From positions 10,779,696 through 10,843,695 of the forward strand of contig NC_059287.1 in the NCBI RefSeq assembly GCF_017591435.1: a DNA stretch of 64,000 bases. The letters are read 5' to 3'. Every line of letters begins with the position of its first letter. The first letter of the stretch is position 1. Under the pieces are notes generated by a model that was given only the letters and a program-made list of their open reading frames with translations, ran no database searches and was not told the DNA's origin. Positions 43,670-55,399 of this stretch are shown piece by piece. Origin of the DNA: Portunus trituberculatus. Lineage: Eukaryota > Arthropoda > Malacostraca > Decapoda > Portunidae. The position numbers and the translations under genes are program-made.

Positions 43670-44400
43670 ATTGGGTATATCTCCCATTAAAGAAACACAT
43701 TCCTTAATAAAAAACACTCTTAAAACCCATAATAACGTCACCGATGGTATAGTAAGAAGCGAAATGCATAATATGGTTGAAAATCTACAATATATTCCCT
43801 TGACAACCTTTTTGTTTTGCACACCCCACGATTTCTTCATTCCCTGAACAAAATGAGCACTTATTTTGAAATGTTCCGTTCCCACATCACAACTATTTTC
43901 AAGAGCCACACATATGATAGACATAAGAGTGTTTCTCCTGTTAATAATGTAGAAATCTTGTTTATTTGTCACTAGAACAATAAAAACACCCCTAAAATCC
44001 CGTGCAACTCAACTAGAGGCTGTGAAAGCACTGGAGGTTCTCAAGAGTGTTTCTCCTGCTAATAGGGTAGATCGAGCTGTGGCCACTAGAAAGGGGAAAA
44101 AAAACAAAAAAAAACATGAAACTTCAACAAAAGGACTTGGAAGTAGTGGAAGTTTTCAAAAGATACGAATGTTTCACTTGGTGATAATGTAAAAAAAAAA
44201 AAAATAATAATAATGTCACCAAAATCATAGAGAAAATAAGAAAAACGTACAACTTCAACTAGAAAATATGATAGTGGAAGTTTTCAAGAGAGTAAAAAAT
44301 CTTATTCTGTTACTATAGACTATAAATACTCTTAAAAGCCTTGTAACTTCAACCAGAGGTCATGAACGTAGTGAGTGTGCGACGCAGTGTTTCAGAAACG
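43670..44400. repeat. Diverged repeat array, family shared with 58.5 kb
   Basis: Recurring phrases are GTTTCTCCTGTTAATAATGT, AAATCTTG.TTATTTGTCAC, TAGAACAATAAAAACA and TTTTCAAGAG, spaced about 110-150 bp. The same phrases in the same order recur at 58485-58890, including the closing GTGTTTCAG. Confidence 0.7.
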
Positions 44401-44899
44401 GGCTACAGTGTTACAGTATGCCTCACACACGCCTGCAGGTCACAGGTGCGTGGACGCGATAACTCTTCCCCTGCCACAAATTTTCAACCACGTCCCTTTC
44501 CATAAACCAAACCAAGCACCATGACCACCACCGTCCATCCCTCAGCATATTATCGCCGTGTAAATAGACAGGTGTCACTTCTTGCATGATCAGCAAACCC
44601 CTCTGAGCTCTTCCTTCCTCTTTCGTCTCCGCACTTTTTCGGTCAAAACTCGCGCTCAAGCCGGAAGTCCTCAAATATGTACCCTCTCCCTCGTCCGGGT
44701 CTCCTTATCTGTTTTGGCCAACAAACTGTAAGAAAGTTTCACACCTCCCCCCACGTAGATGTTATTTTATCTATTCATTTTATTTGGTATTCTTGTTTTC
44801 CGTTTGACTACACTGGCGGTAGGTTAACTTTCGATATTGGAGTTGGTGAAGATGCAACAATTCTCATAACGAATTACGCTATGGCCTTTTTTTTTTTTT

Positions 44900-47800
44900 T
44901 TTTTTTTTTTTTTACATTACAAGGGCACTGGCCAAGGGCAAACAAAGTGTTGGAAAAAAAAAATCCCGCTGGTTGCCAGGCCCTGTTAAGAAGAAAGTAG
45001 AAAGAGAAAAAACAAAAAAAATCTAAAAGGAGGGTCCAGTTAACGTAAGAGGTGTCTTGACACTCCTCTTTTGAAAGAGTTTAAGTCATAGGCAGGTGGA
45101 AATACAGACACAGGTAGAGAGTTCCAGAGTTTACCAGTGTAGGGAATGAAGGAGTGAAGATACTGGTTAACTCTTGCATTAGGAAGATGGACAGAATAGG
45201 GATGAGAAGAAGTAGAGAGTCTTGTGCAGCGAGGCCGCAGGAGGGGAAGGCATGCAGTTAGCAAGTTCAGAAGAGCAGACAGCATGAAAACAGCGGTAGA
45301 AGACAGATAAAGATGCAACATTGCGGCGGTGACTTAAAGAATCAAGACAGTCAGTTAGAGGAGAAGAGTTGATAAGACGAAAAGCTTTAGATTCCACCTT
45401 GTTTAGTAAAGCTGTGTGTGGATCCCCAGACATGAGAGCCATACTCCATACACGGGCGGATAAGGCCCTTGTACAGAGCAAGCAGCTGGGAGGAGAGAAA
45501 AATGGACGAAGACGCCATAGGACACCTAACTTCTTGGAAGCTGATTTAGCAAGAGTAGAGATGTGAAATTTCCAGTTTAGATTTTTAGTGAAGGATAGAC
45601 CGAGTGTGTTTAATGTAGAGGAGAGGGAAGTTGAGTGTTATTGAAGAAGAGAGGATAGTTGTCTGGAAGGTTATGTCGAGTAGATAGTTGTAGAAATTGA
45701 GTTTTTGAGGCATTGAACAAAACCAGGTTTTCTCTGCCCCAATCAGAAACAAGTGAAAGATCAGAAGTTAGGCGTCCTATAGCATCTCGCCTTGAGTCAT
45801 TTAATTGTTGTTGGGTTGGGCGTCTGTTGAACGCTGTTGAATAATGCAGGGTGGTATCATCAGCATAGGAGTGGATAGGGCATTGAGTCAGATTTAGGAG
45901 ATCATTGATGAATAATAGAAAGAGAGTGGGTGATAGGACAGAACCCTGTGGAACACCACTGTTGATAGTTTTAGGGAAGAACAGTGACCGTCTACTACAG
46001 CAGCAATAGAACGATCGGAAAGGAAACTGGAGATGAAGGTACAGAGAGAAGGATAGAATCCGTAGGAGGGTAGTTTAGAAATTAAAGATTTGTGCCAGAC
46101 TCTATCGAAGGCTTTCGATATGTCAAGGCCGACAGCAAAGGTTTCACCGAAGTCCCTAAAGAGGATGACCAAGATTCAGTTAGGAAAGTAAGAAGATCAC
46201 CAGTAGATCTGCCTTTACGGAAACCATACTGGCAATCAGAGAGAAGGTTGTGAGCTGATAGATGCCTCATTATCTTCCTATTAAGGATAGACTCAAAGGC
46301 TTTAGAAAGGCAGGAAATCAAAGCTATAGGGCGGTAGTTAGAAGGATTGGAGTGGTCACCTTTTTAGGGACAGGTTGAATGTGAGCAAACTTCCAGCAAG
46401 AAGGATAAATAGAAGTAGAGACACAGATGAAAGAGTTTGACCAGGCAGTGAGCGAGTTCGGAAGCACAGTTTTGAGAACAACAGGAGGGACTCCATCCGG
46501 ACCGTAAGCCTTCCGAGAATCAAGGCCAGAGAGGGCCAGGAAAACGTCTTTATAAAGAATTTTAATTTTAGGGATGAAGTAGTCAGAGGGTGGAGGAGTA
46601 GGAGGAATATGCCCAGAATCATCCAAAGTTGAGTTGGTAGCAAAGGTTTGAGCGAAGAGTTCAGCTTTAGAAAAGAAGAGACAGCTGTAGAGCCATCTGG
46701 ATGAAGTAAAGGAGGGAAAGACGAAGAAGTAAAGTTGTTAGAGATATTATTGGCTAGATGCCAGAAATCTCGAGAGGAGTTAGAATTGGAAAGACTTTGA
46801 CATTTTCTATTGATGAAAGAGTTTTTAGTAAGTTGGAGAATAGATTTGGCATGATTACGGGCAGAAATATATAGGGCATGAGTTTCAGCAGTTGGATGGC
46901 TACGGAACCGTTTGTGAGCCGCCTCTCTATCATTGACAGCACGAGAACAAGCAGAGTTAAACCAAGGCTTTTTAGCTTTAGGGTTAGAGAAAGTATGAGG
47001 AATGTATAGCTCCATGCCAGAGATAATCACCTCTGTTATGCGCTCGGCACAAAGAGAAGGATCTCTGACATGAAAACAATAATCATCCCAAGGAAATCAG
47101 AATAGTACTGCCTTAGTTCCTCCCACTTAGCAGAGTTAAAATGCCAGAAGCACCTCCGCTTAGGCGGGTCCTGAGGCTGCACTGGAGTGATAGAACTGGT
47201 AACGGAAATTAGATTGTGGTCGGAGGAGCCCAACGGAGAGGAAAGTTTAACAGAGTAAGCAGAAGGGTTGGAGGTTAGGAAAAGATCAAGAATGTTGGGC
47301 GTGTCTCCAAGGCGGTCAGGAATACGGGTAGGGAACTTCACTAGCTGCTCTAGGTCATGAAGGATAGCAAAGTTGAAGGTTTGTTCACCAGGTTGGTCAG
47401 TGAAAGAAGATGAAAGCCAAAGCTGGTGGTGAACATTGAAATCCCTAAAATGGAGATCTCAGCAAAAGGAAAGTGAGATAAGATGTGCTCCACCTTGGAA
47501 GTCAAATAGTCAAAGAATTTTACATAGTCAGAGGAATTAGGTGAGAGGTATACAGCACAGATGAATTTAGTTAGAGAGTGACATTGAAGTCTTAGCCAGA
47601 TGGTAGAAAATTCTGAAGATTCAAGATTGTGGGCACGAGAGCAAGTGGTGTCGTTACGCACGTATGCGCAACATCCAGCTTTGGATTGAAAATGAGGATA
47701 GAGCAAGTAGGAGGGAACAGAAAAGGGGCTGCTGTCAGTAGTCACAGACAACTGTGTTTCAGTTAGGAAGAGAAGATGAGGTTTAGTAGAGGAGAGGTGG

Positions 47801-48170
47801 TGTTCCACAGATTGAAAATTAGAACGAAGGCCACGAATGTTGCAGAAATTGATAGTGAAAGTATTAGATGAAGTGTCAAGACACCCAAGGTCGACAGCAG
47901 AGGGCAGTCCGACCTGGGGACATTTATGGTCCCCTCCCCAGAGGGGGACTCCGAGGCAGGGCGTGGTGAAGCCATTATTAAATTTTGATTTGAAGAGAGT
48001 GTAAAAGTGTAAGGTGTTGTAGTGTAGTGTAGGAAGTAGTAGAAGTTGTCTTTAGAGGGCAGGCTGCAGCTGCTCAATTGTATAAATGAGACCACAAAGG
48101 GAACCGGGAAGAGAGGACACGGGGAATCACTCAGTCTGCAGCACTGCCTACATCCCCGTAAGTACCTCTC
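44900..48170 (-). mobile_element. Jockey/BS-like non-LTR retrotransposon, decayed copy B
   Basis: Same family as copy A, in reverse orientation and without the hAT insertion. Reading down the minus strand: SASESPSGEGTINVPRSDCP near the 5' end; endonuclease pieces MEHHLSSTKPHLLFLTETQL, AYVRNDTTCSRAHNLESSEF, then LGSSDHNLISV. Linker pieces KKPWFNSACSRAV and ISARNHAKSILQLTK follow. The reverse transcriptase has RKAYGPDGVPPVVLK, LSKAFESILNRKIM, QYGFRKGRSTGDLL and LDISKAFDRVWHKSLISKLP, and the C terminus has ESKAFRLINSSPLTDCL. At least five frameshifts break it, one at the ILGDFN motif. The 3' end carries an A-rich tail (poly-T on plus at 44884-44913). No target duplication was identified. Confidence 0.9.
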
Positions 48171-48280
48171 CTGGAGTATTCCACCGGGCGGCAGGTGACT
48201 ACTGCCTACTCCTGGCAGTAGTCATATTCATATGTTATTACTGTTATTATTATTAGTTTTTTTATTATCATTATTTTTTT

Positions 48281-48591
48281 TTTACGGTAAGGCCTATACT
48301 ATAGCGCCTGTAGGCACACTTGAAGAGTGTATGGGAAGCGCTGTTCATCTTCCGCCCAATAGTGGCGCAGGCAATTTTATTTATAGTGGTACCCATATTA
48401 GGGCCCATATCACCACCCAAGCTCATCTTGAGTGTAACCACCTAGAACCTGGGTATCATGGTGACATGTAGGTAACTTTAAACCACTCGACAAATGGCAG
48501 TGTTTGAAGGCTGTACGTGGTGGGATTCAAACCTACGCGTGGACGTCTGCCCGATCCCACGCTCACCACCTTATCCACTACGCCACCGCCT
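48281..48591 (-). mobile_element. Second tRNA-derived SINE family, minus-strand copy
   Basis: Read on the minus strand from 48591: GGCGTAGTGGATAAGGTGG (A-box region), GGTTTGAATCCCACCA (B box), CCTACATGTCACCATGATAC, AATTGCCTGCGCCACTA, CAGCGCTTCCCATACAC, then an A-rich tail at the low-coordinate end. It is the sister of the copy at 5505-5804 and is embedded in (TTA)n on both sides. Confidence 0.85.
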
Positions 48592-48597
48592 TATTAT

Positions 48598-48602
48598 CAT
48601 TA

Positions 48603-48649
<47 letters not shown>

Positions 48650-48668
48650 GTTGTTGTTGTTGTTATTT
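48598..48668. repeat. (TTA)n/(TTG)n trinucleotide tract
   Basis: TTA units with a short terminal TTG block, adjoining the SINE. Another short TTA tract lies at 48232-48280 on the other side. Confidence 0.93.
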
Positions 48669-48849
48669 AGTCACCGTAGCATAATATTAAAGCAAGGAAG
48701 ACCTGTATAAGCTTTTAATTTCTCGTGCAATTCATAGGAACAATTAGTGTTCCGCCAATTATCCTGAACTATCATGACGAGAAAATTATAATCTTGATCC
48801 GTAGAAACTAAAAAAAAATTATGTTGTGCAAGGTTGACGACATAAATAT

Positions 48850-50005
48850 CACAGGAAAGGTATTTGAGGTCACAGGATCTTAAAGCTTAACACAGGACTC
48901 TCGAAACCAACAACATGAAATGACAACTAAACACTTGTGAAATAAATCTTATCACTAGGTTGGCGGGAAATGTAAGAATAATGTAATAGGAAAACAGGAC
49001 TAGGATATCCACACGCCTTGTTATCTCAAAAATGAGGTAAGCAACAACAAAACACAAAGACAATAAACCAGTCAAATCTTTCTTCTGATAAGCAGCAAAC
49101 AAATGAATGAAACTGAGGATGCAATAATGTAAAAATTGACAAACAAATCGTTATCTCAACACTTAGAAAAAAAAAGTCAAATCTTTCTTCTAATAAGCAT
49201 CAAACAAAAGAATAAAACTGAAGATACGATATTGTTGAGATTAACACATGCATCATTATCTCAAAAGTGAGATAACAACTCATCAGGAGAAAAATAAACC
49301 AGTCAAATCATTCATCTGATAACAGCAAATGTAAGAATGATGCAATAGAAAGTTGAGGTCATAGCATCACACACGCCTCATTATCTGGAGGAAAAGTGAG
49401 GCAACCAGTCAACACTTGGCAAATAAACCCTTCAAATGTCTGTCTAGGTACGCAGCAAATGTAGGAATGATGCAATAAGATAACACCAGATCGCAAAGTT
49501 TAGCATGAGAATACCCACACACCTCATTATCTCAAACGTGAGGTAACAGCTTACCAGTTGACAAAAAAGCTCGTCAAATATTCTCCTTGGTTGGCAGCAA
49601 ATGTAAGAATAGTGTAACATAAAAAGCTCAGGATATAAAATCAAGTTTAGCACAAAAATACACACAATTTTTATCATCTCGAGGAAAATTAAAGGAACCA
49701 CTCACTAACTGACAAAATTTAATATATACTCTTTAAATAAGTAAGCAACTATAACAATGACGTAACAGAAAACTGAAGACACAAAATCGTCAAGTTTAGC
49801 ACCAGAACACCACACGCATCACTGTTACCAGGAAAAAAATAAAGCAACCACTCGCCAACTGACAAAATTACCGTTAAATAAGTCAGCAACTATAAGAATG
49901 GCGTAACAGAAAACTGAAAACACAAAATCGCCTAGTTTAGCACCAGAACATCCGCACGCATCATTATCACCGGGAAAAAATAAAGTTGCCACACATCAGC
50001 TGACA
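48850..50005. repeat. Diverged tandem array, about 105-150 bp units (array 1)
   Basis: At least eight imperfect units, anchored by GCAGCAAATGTAAGAATG-like words near 48965, 49092, 49197, 49324, 49450, 49594, 49745 and 49884. Each is followed by AATAGAAAACTGAGGA, AGTTTAGCACCAGAAAC, CACGC.TCATTATCTC and AGTCAAAT. No coding potential is seen. Confidence 0.85.
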
Positions 50006-50108
50006 CACACACACACTCTCTTCCTTGTCCTGACGCATATACACAGCCTAGCCACGTGGTAACAGACCGCCCCTCGCAAAACAAGCCAGACAGGGTGGCG
50101 AGGACCAT

Positions 50109-50120
50109 CAGCGCCCCCTG
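50109..50120 (-). promoter_or_regulatory. CTCF-core-like motif CAGGGGGCGCTG
   Basis: On the minus strand the 12-mer at 50120-50109 matches the core of the CTCF binding consensus. It lies in a short G+C-rich island (about 50030-50150, also containing CCACGTGG) between two tandem arrays. Single motif matches arise by chance, so this is only a candidate. Confidence 0.25.
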
Positions 50121-50151
50121 TAACCTTCCCCTTGATAAACAAACCGTCACA

Positions 50152-51042
50152 TCGCAGGTCGAAACACTTCCTCCTGCTCTTCTATATAGGATTCATTGCT
50201 TTGTTTTCTTAGCTGCCATAAAAATAATGAGTACTCTTCCTTTCTTTGTTAATATTTACTTAAACTTTTTTTTTTTTATTGTCGAAACACTCCTCTTCTT
50301 TCTCTACATTGGATTGCTTTGATTTCTGAGCCACGTCATGAAATTGAGATCCTGAAAACTTAGAATAATACGTTTTTTTTTCGCTAATCAATATTTATTT
50401 ATTATTTTTTTCATTGTCGAAACTCTCTTCATCTTTCTCTTGGATGTATTGCTTTCTTTTTTTTTCTTTTCTTAGCCACGTCATGAAAACTGAGACCCAC
50501 GAAAACTTCGAATAATGTGTTTTTTTTGGGTTAATATTTACTTACACTACTTTTCTTTCTTATTCTTTTCCTTTATTGTTGAAACACTCCTCTTCTTCCT
50601 CTACATTGACTTGCTTTGTTTTCTTGGCCACGCCATAAACATGCGTTCCCTGAAAACTTCGAATAACACACAAACTCTTCCTTTCTTTGTTGATTTTTAC
50701 TTATATTGTTTTTTTCTTTTTCTCTTCTTTTATTATGTCGAAGCACTCTTCCATCCTCCTCTATACTGAGTTTATTGTTTTATTTTCTTGGTCACGTCAT
50801 GAAACTGAGATTCCTAAAAACTTGAAATAAAACAATCTCTTCCTTTCTTCGTTGATTTTCACTTTTATTGTCTTTTTTTTTTCTATTGTCGAAACACTCT
50901 TTATTCCTCCTCTATATTGGATTTATTGCTTTGTTTTCTTAATTATGCTATGAAATTGAAATTCTGAAACCCTCGAATAATAGAAACCCTTCCTTTCTTC
51001 GTTAATATTAACTTATGATGCTTTTTCCTTTTTTATACCTTC
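50152..51042. repeat. Diverged tandem array, about 125-165 bp units (array 2)
   Basis: Six units start with GTCGAAACACTC-like words near 50157, 50281, 50415, 50577, 50738 and 50888. They continue through CTCTACATTGGATTGCTTTG, TTCTTAGCCACGTCATGAAA and GAAAACTTCGAATAAT to CTTTCTTTGTTAATATTTAC. The last unit fades at about 51040. Confidence 0.85.
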
Positions 51043-51699
51043 ACAAAAATAAATAAATAAATAAATAAATGAAATCAACTACGGAAAGCTACGTGTGAGT
51101 ACCACCTTGTCTAACCACATTTGCATTACCATCCCCTCTACTCACTGCCATTTTCTTTAACCCCGGGTGGGTGAGGCCATCCGCTACTCAATCAGTGACA
51201 CAATGGCCAAGACAGCTCAGATGGGCCAGCCAACAGTGCGGAGATGGGTAATGAGCTGGAGGGGAGAAAGGGGGAGCACAATGTCAGGGGAAGGGTGTGG
51301 GCGCCTTGACATTGTTCCGTTGAGACGCGGGAACAATAGGAACACTTGACACGCAAAGTAGTAACCCTGTGTCCGTTTTCCATGTGTTTTATCGTCTCGT
51401 TTATCTTGAATTTCTGTTTTCTTCATCTATTTGTACTTCTTTTCTTTTTCTTGTTTTTTTAATTTTTTTGCTTTCTCGTTCCCTCTATCCCACACTCCTG
51501 TATTTCTCTTGTTTCTTTCTTTATTTTAGTTTTTCTTAGTCTTCGTTTCATTTGTCCCTCGTTTACTTTTTCCTTTCTTTACTTCTCTTCTTCCTACTAA
51601 AATTACAATGAAAACGTGTATTTTCTGTCATTTAAATTTATATACGTATTGTAGGTACAGTTTATCATGCAGTTAACTTACCTAGATAAATTTTTCTTA

Positions 51700-52248
51700 A
51701 GGCGGCTTCACACGTGTCAATATGCGACTGAAATTGCAAGTCGCTACAGAAGTATCGACTGAGTCTTTCTGGTCGGAACACGTTCACACATGACGACCGG
51801 TTAGCGGGAAGTGAATGTAAACAAACAGCTACCCAACAAAATGTCTTCCTCTGATGACGATCAAATTCAATTATCACAAGTGTTGAGTCCTCACCTCCAG
51901 CAACACCCTGTACAGAGGGAAGCAGTCATCGGAGAGTGGCAGCGATCTCATCGAACGCCGATTTGCGTAAGCTTTTTTTTTTTTTTTTTTGCTGTATAAT
52001 AAACTTTTAGGGTCCCAGATGTGCGCTTTTCTCTCACCAATTCCAAAATCTTCTTTTACATCAACACTACATTTTCAAACCTTTCTCCGTGACGTCACAA
52101 GGTAAATAAAGTCGCAAATCGACTGAACAAGACCAACATGTTGGTCTTGTTTTGCGATCTGTTTTTGAAATCGCTAGACATCGATATTCAGTCGGACAAT
52201 ATACTGACTTGCAATTTAAGGCGTAAAATGACACGTGTGAACCCGCCT
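51700..52248. mobile_element. PIF/Harbinger-like MITE with TTA target duplications
   Basis: The 20-bp inverted ends are AGGCGGCTTCACACGTGTCA and, read inward from the right, AGGCGGGTTCACACGTGTCA (one mismatch). TTA at 51697-51699 and 52249-52251 forms the 3-bp direct repeat typical of PIF/Harbinger insertions. The interior has a perfect 26-bp palindrome at 52126-52151 (half AACAAGACCAACA) and an open frame starting MSSSDDDQIQLSQVLSPH that runs only about 50 codons into poly-T. It is non-autonomous; the frame may be a remnant of an element-encoded protein. Confidence 0.85.
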
Positions 52249-52721
52249 TTATTCTCCCTCTCCTCCTTTACTCTTTCTCTTTCTTTTTGCCTCTTTTTCC
52301 TTGATTTCATGTTGGTTTGCCTTACTTTTACTTCAAATATACTCGTTCATAGTAATTATTATTTTCTAGGTACAAGTTTCAAGGTTTCTATTAAACTTTT
52401 TTTTCTCTCTCGATGTTTTATGTTGACACCATTCTAAATTTAAACGGACTTTCAATACATTCTCCGTTTTCTCTTATTGGCCGAGTTTCTTTCCTAGGTT
52501 AACTTGAATAAACTCGTTCTACATTCAGTTGTTTAATGTTATAATGCAATGCCAACAATGTATCATACCATAACAATCTCTTCCCCCCCTCTCTCTCTCT
52601 CTCTCTGAGTTACGTAAAGAGAAAGAATTGATGGCCAAGAGAAGCTGGGAAAGAGAGAAGAGACAAAAAACTGAAGAGGAACAAATTGGGAAGAACCGCC
52701 GTGAAAGACGAGAACTGTTGA

Positions 52722-52798
<77 letters not shown>

Positions 52799-53076
52799 AA
52801 TCAACTGTAAAACAAAAATGCTAATAAAACAACGACAAGACAGGAGGAGGAGGAGGAGGAGGTATTCAGAGACAGTGGATGCAATGAACTGTGATGAAAA
52901 GGGAAGGGGAAAAAGTGGAGAATATGTAAAGGAGACAAAAGAGAGGGAACGAGTGGAGAGGAGGCAAGGTGAAAGGGGAGAGTAGAGTCTGAGGGGAGAG
53001 AAGGAAAGGGAGGGGAGAGAGAGGGAGAAAAGAAGGGGAGTGAGGTATGTTGAAGATTAATTCCGTCAATCCCCAC

Positions 53077-53129
<53 letters not shown>

Positions 53130-53640
53130 ATAGGTATCCATTGAGTAGGTGGCTAAAGCAGAAACATTTGAAATATCTGAAACGTTTATTCATCACCAAA
53201 AATTAGCAAATACATGGTTACGTTAATACTTATTTATTTCATTTATTTATCTATTTTTGTTCCATATCTCGTTTTCTTTACCTTTTCCGTCTTTCTTTTC
53301 GAATCTCATGGCTTCTTTTCAAACTTAACGAAGCGGTATAGCGTAAGTTAGGTTTACAAACGGCTACATCTACTACTACTACTATTGCTTATCTATTTAT
53401 TCACTTATCTATTTATCTATCTATTTATTTATCTCATTATTTATTCATTCTATTTTTATTTTATTTTATTTACTTATTTATCTATTTAGTCTGGTATGGC
53501 TTCAGGGTTAGTGGAAAGATATAGGCTAGCATATAATCCTGGCCACCAATATTTTTCTCGCCGTATACAGCACTACTTTGTCTTCTCTTTAAGGAAACGG
53601 TCCTTTTTCGTAAGAGTGGCTCTGGCTTAAAGTCTGTTGA
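52249..53640. other. Gene-free stretch rich in GA tracts
   Basis: (GA)n at 52725-52792 and 53081-53128, a purine-rich stretch at 52850-53040, and (ATCT/ATTT)n degenerate repeats at about 53390-53490. No exon can be supported. Confidence 0.75.
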
Positions 53641-53686
53641 GAGCAGTACGTGAAGGTGCGGGACAGAAGTGTTTCAGAATATGGCC

Positions 53687-53692
<6 letters not shown>

Positions 53693-53761
<69 letters not shown>

Positions 53762-53782
53762 CTGTGAGGCGACTCCAAATAA

Positions 53783-53830
<48 letters not shown>
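53693..53830. repeat. GA tract split by a 29-bp segment
   Basis: (GA)n 53693-53758 and 53788-53830 flank GGGCTGTGAGGCGACTCCAA followed by ATAAATATG. The same 23-base core occurs inverted at 54716-54738 beside (TC)n. Confidence 0.85.
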
Positions 53831-53833
<3 letters not shown>

Positions 53834-54109
53834 GTTGTGATGTGTGTTCGGTTGTGGCTGGTGGCAACGCATCAAAGTGGCAGCGTGACTCATCTGGCTG
53901 TCCCGGGTGGCGGCTTCTTGGAATATCATACAACCAGTCCACTACAATTCAGATTCAGATTGCTGTTGTGATGATAACTGTTTGATTCTCCTTCACTTCT
54001 CCTTCTTATTTTCTACAGACACTCCTGTTTTCTCTTCACACAAGCTTCAAAACACAAGGCCACAAAATGAAGCTTAATTTCAAATGATGCGGCAATGCTT
54101 TAGTGGAAA

Positions 54110-54250
54110 CATTTAAGGAGGAGGTTTCAAGACATTTATCCCATTCTCTTGACGCTGTTCGGGGACTGGCATTTCAGTAGGCCTTTCTGTTTGATCGTTT
54201 TTGTTGTCCTTAGTCAGTTTTCTCCCTCTTACATAAAACAAAAATATATA
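54110..54250 (+). mobile_element. LINE 3'-end fragment T7
   Basis: GGAGGTTTCAAGACATTTAT, GGGGACTGGCATTTCAGTAG and GTTTTCTCCCTCTTACATAA followed by A-rich sequence match fragment T1 and LINE copy A. Confidence 0.75.
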
Positions 54251-54583
54251 AATAAAAAAATAAAAAAATGGTATCGTCAACTCTGAAGAAGGTTTAGGTG
54301 ACGCATACTTATGGTAAGGTGTCTTGAACGGTCTCCAGGGGCTTCCAGCAAAGGGTAAGAAGGCAAGGTGAAAGGCAAGCAGCTATTAGTCTTGTCTGGC
54401 AGCTCGCCCGTACATCTTACATATATCCAATGGTACCTGCCTTCCTTCTGCTCTCTCCTTACCCTGCCCTGCCTATGGTCTCTCCCGCCTCTCCTTCCTC
54501 ACCCTATCCACTCCCTCCTCCTGCCTTACCCCTCACCACTTTTCATCTGCCATCAACTGAGTATAACTTTCCACACGTCTCAT

Positions 54584-54585
<2 letters not shown>

Positions 54586-54652
<67 letters not shown>

Positions 54653-54770
54653 TCTCTTGCATTCTTTCTCTGCTTCTTTCCTTCTGTCCTTCCCTTATTC
54701 GCTTTTCCCTCTTATCTATTTGGAGTCGCCTCACAGCCCTCACCCTCTCTCTCTCTCTCTCTCTCTCTCT
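54586..54770. repeat. (TC)n tracts with inverted copy of the GA-associated core
   Basis: (TC)n at 54586-54647 and at about 54749-54770. Between them, at 54716-54738, is TATTTGGAGTCGCCTCACAG-CCC, the reverse complement of the core at 53760-53782. Confidence 0.85.
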
Positions 54771-54854
54771 TCCCAACATGCTAAAACTTGCATCACCTAA
54801 TACAAACGCACTCCCCGCTTCATTTCAACACTTCCCCACCTTCCCCTACTTACC

Positions 54855-55080
54855 TGTATTTACCTGTGAGCTGAGGGGTCTGCAAACACATTACGGGCGT
54901 TAGTTTGATCAGAGAGAGGCAGCAGCAGCTCCCTCCCAAGCCCCGTGCGGAAGGTTCTCTTATAATCGCATTGAGCACCTTAGGGGCTACCTGCTGACAT
55001 ACTTGCGTCAGGTTTCTGGCGACACGGCGACACGGCTTCACGCTGGTGTTCCCGTCTTGCGTCACCAGTCACGTTCTTGT
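54855..55080 (-). other. Short G+C-rich segment with a minus-strand donor site
   Basis: CpG-bearing sequence ends on the minus strand at a strong donor G|GTAAGT near 54853. It could be a non-coding first exon of a transcript whose other exons I cannot find; no open frame supports coding function. Confidence 0.2.
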
Positions 55081-55193
55081 AGCGCGTGTTAAACTTATAA
55101 GAGGGAAGGTATACAAACTACACAGCTTGATCTCAATGAAAGTAACGCCTGAAGTAACGTAGCGTCTTTCCTTTCATTTGTTCCTTTCTTTAA

Positions 55194-55399
55194 CCCCTTC
55201 AGTACCATGACGCGTTTCCATATTCATTCTGCTTACTATTTGGTGATTCCACACAGCTTCAGAAACTTATGTTGGGGATTGAAATAGTGAAGACTGAGGC
55301 CATAAATCTTCTGACCTCCATAGACCCTTCGTAATGCCAATAAAATGGTCTAATCGTACACAAATCTCAAGGTAAAAATGCGTCCCAGTATTGAAGGGG
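55194..55399. mobile_element. TTAA-flanked MITE, copy 2
   Basis: TTAA at 55190-55193 and 55400-55403 borders inverted ends CCCCTTCAGTACCATGACGC and GCGTCCCAGTATTGAAGGGG. The host array unit elsewhere reads TTTCTTTAAGCTG with a single TTAA, so the empty site is preserved in the neighbouring units. Confidence 0.93.

Noticed and set aside
44423..44674. 83-residue minus-strand frame
   Set aside because: It starts in ordinary sequence, matches no family I know and overlaps the edge of a repeat array.
45179..48095. Host genes on the minus strand
   Set aside because: All are fragments of LINE copy B with multiple frameshifts.
48850..50005. CRISPR-like regular repeats
   Set aside because: Units are over 100 bp, diverged and without short identical direct repeats or spacers; the DNA is eukaryotic.
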